Assembly: GCA_018873245.2 (NCBI GenBank)
Contig: JAEMBT020000009.1
Location: forward strand, 8,449,288 to 8,513,287
Direction: 5' to 3'
Length of the DNA: 64,000 bases
Origin: Archegozetes longisetosus
Lineage: Eukaryota; Arthropoda; Arachnida; Sarcoptiformes; Trhypochthoniidae
Below, in pieces: positions 58,961-64,000 of the stretch (position 1 is its first letter; the number at the start of each line of letters is the position of its first letter). The notes beneath the pieces are model-generated. The model had not been told where the DNA came from. It ran no database searches and saw only the letters and a list, made by a program, of their open reading frames with translations. The position numbers were made by a program, and so were the translations under genes.

Positions 58961-60376
58961 AATATTTAGAGCATTTATAGAGCTGTTTGGGCGGCAATAA
59001 GGAAAAATATTCTGATTATCTTAAAGTATATTTTATATCTTTTTTTAATTAAAAACAATAATTTTCTAAATAAAAGTCAAAGTCAGTTATAGCTATTAAA
59101 AAATTTATTTAAGCCATTAAAGCTATTTAAATAATTTTTTGAAAAGTTTTATAATCTGAATTTGTAAGAGAAATATTCTAAATTTGAATTATTTGCTTAT
59201 AAAAAAGATTTAGATAGATCATTAACCCTTTATATCAAAGTTGAAATCTATTTAATACTAAGCTCAGCCTTAAGGAATCTTAATTTTAATTCTATCACTT
59301 CTAAAGAAAATTTAAACACTTGAGACTTGTATTTCAAGTACAATTTAGAATTACTTACAATGTTCAATTTTTTCTAACTTTTCTGTTCATATAATTCATA
59401 AATTTACACAAAAAATTATTCAATTAACACATTTTTTATTATTTAACAGTATTTGAGCGTGTTCAAATCAATTTATACTTGTCGCCTAAATAGCTCTAAT
59501 CATTTTTCTTCTTTACTCCCATATAAGTTATAACTATTCAGATGAGAGTAAAACCTTGAAGAGTCTTATCATATGATCCTCATTTTAACACTTCACTTAA
59601 ACTTTCACTCTTAATACTTAAAATTATACGAATATTAAACAGATGAATATTAAACGAATATTGAATACGGAACAAATAAGTTTTTCATTAATAAAAAAAT
59701 TATATAAACTTTTATAGCTTCGTTATAGTACTTATCAAAACGAGAGTTTAGAGAACTATTATTATAAAAAGATTTGCCAGTGATTATGATCCGTTCATTT
59801 GTAAATCTAATGTGGCGCTGAAGTGAATAAAGAGCTTCAAAATAACTTTTATGAATTGAGAACAGAGAGTTATTTCTATAGTAAATAGCGTGTCATCATA
59901 AACATGAAAATTGGATGATTTTGGGCAATTGCGACGAAGCCCAATTATTGCCTAAATATCTATCTCTCACTTTCAGTTCTAGTGGTGAAAGTTAGTGAGG
60001 TTCTTAATCTTTACAAATTTTTAAAATTTTTGATAATCTCTATCGCTTCTACCTTGAAAAAGAGTAGAGGAGAAAATTTGTAAGTTAAAAGTACTTATCA
60101 AACTTAGATTCCCATAGGCATAGGCACATGGACATTCTTCACAACTGATCAATTAAGGCATTAGAACATTGAGTACGTAGCTAAAACACAATATTCCGAT
60201 TTTGATATTTATTTATTATCTTACAAAAAGTACGGTGTTTAGATGAATCCACAGCTAATTAAGTCTCTATTGATGTTGTACTGTGATTTCTTGATAGTAG
60301 TTCGACATAAGTTATGCGTAACTGAGCTTTTAAAAATAGGGTGTCATGATGCGCTCCTTCTCACCTCATAAAAGAT
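58961..60376. other. 3' flank of the GTPase gene, with a dispersed repeat
   Basis: No gene seen. 59520-59700 (GAGAGTAAAACCTTGAAGAG, TCTTATCATATGAT, then TTAACACTTCACTTAAACTT) is a diverged copy of a segment found in the palindrome arms (46880-47010 and its mirror 39805-39935), which suggests an uncharacterised dispersed repeat. Confidence 0.4.
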
Positions 60377-62101
60377 TCACATGATATTACATTTCATTGC
60401 GTTGGCCTCTGCATTGATTTTGGCTGATGGTTTAAATTTGCCATCCATAGCAGCCTGAGATATTCCAACCATTAAGTTTCCACAATTGGTACTTAGGACT
60501 TCAACTTCTTTTTTCAGTTGATCGGTTAATTTAGTTGACATCTTTCCATTTCTTTCAACTTCTTTTGAGGCTTGATTCAATAAATTTTGTAGAGATTGTG
60601 AAGAGTTCTTTACAGAAGAACTGAGCTCCTCCTTCATACTGACGAACTCTTCTACGAGCTCTTCAGCGTTATTACCAATATTAGCCATTTGAGTTTTTAT
60701 AGTCTCACTAAGCTGATTTATATTAGTTTCCATATTAATAACTAAATTATTAACAGTTTGTAGTAATTTTTCAACCGTATCGCCCACTTGGTAAGATTTC
60801 ACTAAATTGTCATTAATGGATTGCAGAACCTGATTAACCAACTCATCTTTTTTTTCAAAAGTCTCTTCAATTTTACTCATTAATGTGTTATTTCCAGAGA
60901 TTGCTCGATTTTCAAAGAAAAAGATAGAAGATTCGAAGCTAAAATACCGATTAGCGATCCAACCAATAATTAACATGAATATTAATTTTGCATAAGTGTT
61001 ACTTTCTCTATAATCGAGTGTTAGCAACCATCCTACTAAAAGGACGATTAGCGAAATTACCCAAGCATGTTGTTTATTATTATTAATTAATTCTATCAAC
61101 TGAGTCGTCCTCGTTCGTTGAGAGAAAAATTGGTTAATGATAATATCGTTTCCAATTAGTAATCTTCTAAGTATATTTGCGCGCGAACTACCGTCGTCAC
61201 AGATATCTATAGGTAATACACGACTCGTTAGCGAAAGATTATTAAGTTCATTTGTATGTTGCAACACAATATCGACAAATCTTTTAACCAATAAATCTTT
61301 AGAGGATCCTTTACAAGCAATTACGATTGCTGGCATTAGATCGATGTTGTTCCTTTTATCACTAAGAAATTTTATTAAATGCTGTAACGCATCGCGCGAA
61401 TGGTTATCGAGACCTTCTTTACGAAACTCAATCATAAAGATGAATTTAATAGGCATTTTTGTAGAATATTCACTTAAGTTCGGCATCGAAGTTGTACTTT
61501 TTGAAACAAAATGCTCAACGAATAATGGGTAGGTACATTTTTCATACTTGAAATTATTCTCGAAGTTTAGCTGATCATTATTAAGCATGGATTTACACTC
61601 GTAAAGTGTGTCACCGGTATTAATGTCACGTCTCTCATTGAATAATATACCATTTTTAATATATTCAAAATACTCAGTTTTGCCGGTAATATTGACTATT
61701 ATCACTAACTTTTTACTGGTGAAAAAGCGAAGATACCATTGATTTCTTGTTAGAGCATTAGCTTGATACTGCTGCTGATGATTAGTTGAGGTTTGAGTTG
61801 CCACATTCTGAAGTGACTGAGATATTTCTACATCATCCTGAATAATATTGAAATGTGAACTTGAGCTACTTTCATTGGAATTACCATTCTCAATTTTATT
61901 CAAGTGTGAGTTTGAGCTACATTCTTCAGAATTATCATTCTCAATTGTATGTATGTGTAGGTTTGAGCTATTTTCATTAGCTGTTTCAGAGACATTATTT
62001 TGAGTTGTATGATTTTCATCTGCTGAATATTTTGAATATTCTTCTAAGAACTCTACTAAGAGTTGGTTTTTGTCAACAAACTTCGCTAACTGCAATACCA
62101 T
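60377..62101 (-). CDS. C-terminal part of large GTPase: membrane hairpin, coiled coil, CaaX
   Basis: 574 codons from ATG. Residues ~48-92 hold three diverged ~18-residue repeats of the type SSN-(L/H)-IENDNSEEC. Residues ~128-325 have the beta-strand rhythm of a G domain without a usable P-loop (KLVIIVNITGKTEYFEYI, then IKFIFMIEFRKEG, then MPAIVIACKGSSKDLLVKRF). Two membrane segments follow at ~345-363 (HAWVISLIVLLVGWLLTLDY) and ~370-387. A long coiled coil runs to ~550, and the protein ends in CNIM, a CaaX prenylation box (Met at the end favours farnesyl). It follows the coiled-coil ORF at 62086-62469 with a 16-base overlap and a -1 frame offset; most likely one protein. Confidence 0.72.
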   Translation of the reverse strand: MVLQLAKFVDKNQLLVEFLEEYSKYSADENHTTQNNVSETANENSSNLHIHTIENDNSEECSSNSHLNKIENGNSNESSSSSHFNIIQDDVEISQSLQNVATQTSTNHQQQYQANALTRNQWYLRFFTSKKLVIIVNITGKTEYFEYIKNGILFNERRDINTGDTLYECKSMLNNDQLNFENNFKYEKCTYPLFVEHFVSKSTTSMPNLSEYSTKMPIKFIFMIEFRKEGLDNHSRDALQHLIKFLSDKRNNIDLMPAIVIACKGSSKDLLVKRFVDIVLQHTNELNNLSLTSRVLPIDICDDGSSRANILRRLLIGNDIIINQFFSQRTRTTQLIELINNNKQHAWVISLIVLLVGWLLTLDYRESNTYAKLIFMLIIGWIANRYFSFESSIFFFENRAISGNNTLMSKIEETFEKKDELVNQVLQSINDNLVKSYQVGDTVEKLLQTVNNLVINMETNINQLSETIKTQMANIGNNAEELVEEFVSMKEELSSSVKNSSQSLQNLLNQASKEVERNGKMSTKLTDQLKKEVEVLSTNCGNLMVGISQAAMDGKFKPSAKINAEANAMKCNIM

Positions 62102-62469
62102 CTGATAATTTTCTTTTGTCTAGCAATATATTCATTTGCTTTCTTAACCATACTTTTGCATTCATCACATTCTCTTTCCAACGAAGATTCTTTATTTTTT
62201 AGCTGCTCGATATAAGTTTTAAGACTCGTCTGAATGTTGTGAAATTGACTAGTCATTTCAGAAATAGTTCCCTCCTTTTCTTGTTCCAGAGCTTTAATTC
62301 TACCATCGATATTAATGATTTTGTTGTTGTCTTCTTTAATACAATTTTGTAGAAATTTAATTGAATGTTTAAGATTTCCAATTGAATGGTAACTTTCAAG
62401 AGTATCACGTTTGCTGATATAGACATCAAGACAAGCTTCTCCGAAAGAGCCCTTATTTTGTTGGGACAA
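62086..62469 (-). CDS. Coiled-coil middle part of the large GTPase
   Basis: An open stretch that continues the G-domain ORF after a 1-nt frame offset near 62468 and leads into the C-terminal ORF after another near 62100. It reads NLKHSIKFLQNCIKEDNNKI, then GRIKALEQEKEGTISEMTSQ and ESSLERECDECKSMVKKANE: heptad-like, charged. Both offsets have the direction expected from loss of one base, each close to A4 runs. It has no good start of its own, so it is not a separate gene. Confidence 0.65.
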   Translation of the reverse strand: MSQQNKGSFGEACLDVYISKRDTLESYHSIGNLKHSIKFLQNCIKEDNNKIINIDGRIKALEQEKEGTISEMTSQFHNIQTSLKTYIEQLKNKESSLERECDECKSMVKKANEYIARQKKIIRWYCS

Positions 62470-64000
62470 TCATAGTAAACTTTAATTCCTTGATTGTGTT
62501 TAGATTTAATTGAAAACTCTCCTATCATTTCTTCAGAACCATTATCATAACATTTACCATCACGCCGCTCATAACATTTAAAATCACTGATTCGCATATC
62601 CCCAGATAGCTCACATTCAAATGTGTGACTTGTTTTTATAACAAAATTGACGATTGTATATCTAGTTCTTCTATCAGCAAAAATCCCACGCCATTCTAAT
62701 ACAGGGGATTCATCATTTTGAATTTTATTCAATACATCAAGCATTTCAGGAAGTTGAAGATTCCAACTATCAATTCGAGATTGCAGCGTATTCTTCTCTG
62801 TTTTTTCGGAAATAATAGCATGATCAATATGCTCCTTAAATTTTTCAATATCTGCTTCGTCGAAGTTCAATAGTCTAGTTTCGTTATCCTTTATGATATC
62901 TTTAACGCTTGCTAACTCAGACCATAACCTAGACAACTTATCATTTCCAGAGAAAATACTGGCTTTATGTTTTAAGAACGAACCAGCAATTTTTGTAATT
63001 AGGTCTTTAACTTCTTTAACACATCTAGATTGAGGGTCTAAGTTGAATCGTTCTAAAGGTATTGGTTCTGAATCTTTGAAGAAATTTAGAAGCTCATTCT
63101 TGCTTTCTGGGCTTGAAAAATCTATTTTCATTAGGTTTTCGTACTTGTGTAGTAATTTGAGCAAGACTGCAGCGTCACTTGATGACTGACTTGAAGTCCT
63201 TTCCATTTGTGCAATAGTTTTATAAATACGGTTTTTTAATTGTTCAGTTGTTCTATCTCCTTTATTAAATACAAATTTCACAGAATTCTTAAAGTTGATA
63301 CTATCGTAGAATAAATTTGAAATTATATCTAATAATAGTTTAAGCTGATTCCCTCTATCAGTATCTATATCAGCCTCATCAATCATTATAACTATAGATT
63401 TAATCAATTTTGCTGCTTTAATAACCATACGTAAGGAAAATTCGTTAACAATAGTATGTTCAAGGCTTCTAGTATCCCAGAAACCAGCTGTATCGCACAA
63501 GTAGTATGAATGGTCATTACTATAGTAAACAGCTGGATATAGAGTTTGCGAGCTATCGTGACCAATTTTCGGGAAAAAATTACTGTTGTGAAGCTCATTT
63601 GTAATGTAAATATCTCCTGAATCATTTTGTCTTTTGCGCATCTGGCCGCCATTCAAATAATTGATTAGAGTACTCTTTCCTGAACCTGTTTTGCCAATTA
63701 TCAATACAATGTCCTTACCAGCTGCTTTTTCTGCAGCATTTTTTGCTCCAATAAGTAGCTTGCTTAATTTAATAAGATCAATCATGTGGTCGTTGTCAAC
63801 AGAATTACTGTGGTAAAAGACTAAATCAGCATCCGTTGAGTTGTAATTGTAAGAACTTGGGTCACCGGAACTTCTATCAGTTATTTCTCCTTCTGTATCA
63901 GCTTGCCGATGCAATTGAAACTCGAATTCGCCGTCACCATCAAGATTTTCATCGTAAGAGTATCCCTTCACTTTATCCGCTTGATCAGGATAATGGTTCA
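62253..64000 (-). CDS. N-terminal G domain of the large GTPase, open at window edge
   Basis: The frame is open through base 64000, so the true start lies outside the window; the first ATG-like codon I can name (GTG at 63971) is not compelling. An acidic low-complexity leader precedes a P-loop GTPase domain: G1 GKTGSGKSTLINYL (codons ~93-106 counted from 63971), G3 DTAGFWD (~160-166), G4 NKGD (~236-239). A helical region with ETRLLNFDEADIEKFKEHID follows (~360-400), then a Cys-containing beta-like segment (CELSGDMRISDFKCYERRDG). After ~62468 the frame departs from the likely protein, and the last ~70 codons to 62253 are a by-product. Resembles immunity-type or dynamin-like large GTPases; exact family unresolved. 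Confidence 0.75.
   Translation of the reverse strand, partial: NHYPDQADKVKGYSYDENLDGDGEFEFQLHRQADTEGEITDRSSGDPSSYNYNSTDADLVFYHSNSVDNDHMIDLIKLSKLLIGAKNAAEKAAGKDIVLIIGKTGSGKSTLINYLNGGQMRKRQNDSGDIYITNELHNSNFFPKIGHDSSQTLYPAVYYSNDHSYYLCDTAGFWDTRSLEHTIVNEFSLRMVIKAAKLIKSIVIMIDEADIDTDRGNQLKLLLDIISNLFYDSINFKNSVKFVFNKGDRTTEQLKNRIYKTIAQMERTSSQSSSDAAVLLKLLHKYENLMKIDFSSPESKNELLNFFKDSEPIPLERFNLDPQSRCVKEVKDLITKIAGSFLKHKASIFSGNDKLSRLWSELASVKDIIKDNETRLLNFDEADIEKFKEHIDHAIISEKTEKNTLQSRIDSWNLQLPEMLDVLNKIQNDESPVLEWRGIFADRRTRYTIVNFVIKTSHTFECELSGDMRISDFKCYERRDGKCYDNGSEEMIGEFSIKSKHNQGIKVYYDCPNKIRALSEKLVLMSISANVILLKVTIQLEILNIQLNFYKIVLKKTTTKSLISMVELKLWNKKRRELFLK

Noticed and set aside
62086-62469. Programmed -1 frameshifting in the GTPase
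   Set aside because: No X XXY YYZ slippery heptamer lies in the zero frame at either offset. A lost base near A4 runs is simpler.
1-64000. LTR elements, integrated viruses or other virus-like elements
   Set aside because: I saw no reverse transcriptase, capsid, envelope or polymerase motifs and no long direct terminal repeats.

Overview
This is an AT-rich eukaryotic window with short GT-AG introns, TATA-box promoters and many DNA transposons. It fits an arthropod genome: it holds an invertebrate nose-resistant-to-fluoxetine (NRF-6) acyltransferase family, animal-type mariner, hAT and Tigger elements, and three TTAGG-like units in a row. A mite or another chelicerate is plausible, but I cannot fix the species. 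I saw no RNA genes, CRISPR arrays, LTR elements or virus-like elements.

Layout. (1) 1-1283: the 5' end of a degraded hAT transposon running out of the left edge. (2) ~1300-35345: a three-copy tandem array of NRF-6-like genes, A (3940-9420), B (12546-20274) and C (27911-35242), all on the + strand. All share one ten-exon plan with identical exon phases. Copy A is open through exons 2-10, with exon 1 outside the window or lost. Copy B is complete but ends early. Copy C has three 1-nt deletions. Short hAT-type elements with exact 8-bp target duplications date the copies: B and C share two intronic insertions and A lacks the one that can be tested. Upstream of C sits a 4.9-kb hAT that carries a 2.9-kb second transposon inside it. 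(3) ~35770-48200: a cluster of small secreted-protein genes. Two intact, mirror-image copies (40892-41944 minus, 44871-45923 plus) lie in a giant near-perfect palindrome (38815-43310 / 43502-47999, 191-bp spacer). A broken third copy lies at 36665-37693, and a fourth fragment makes up part of the palindrome spacer. (4) 48958-50204: a degraded mariner. (5) 52330-57036: a Tigger/pogo element interrupted by a 2.7-kb transposon with an intact 616-codon transposase and 4-bp target duplications. (6) 58010-58383: a pogo-type MITE. (7) 60377-64000: a minus-strand large GTPase gene (G domain, coiled coil, two membrane segments, C-terminal CaaX box) open at the right edge and split by two 1-nt frame changes.

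The two host themes are recent gene-family growth by tandem and inverted duplication, and heavy nesting of DNA transposons. Every clear coding disruption in the host genes for which an intact copy or adjoining frame is available looks like a 1-nt loss, mostly near A/T runs. Some 'broken' genes may therefore be indel errors of a long-read assembly rather than true pseudogenes.
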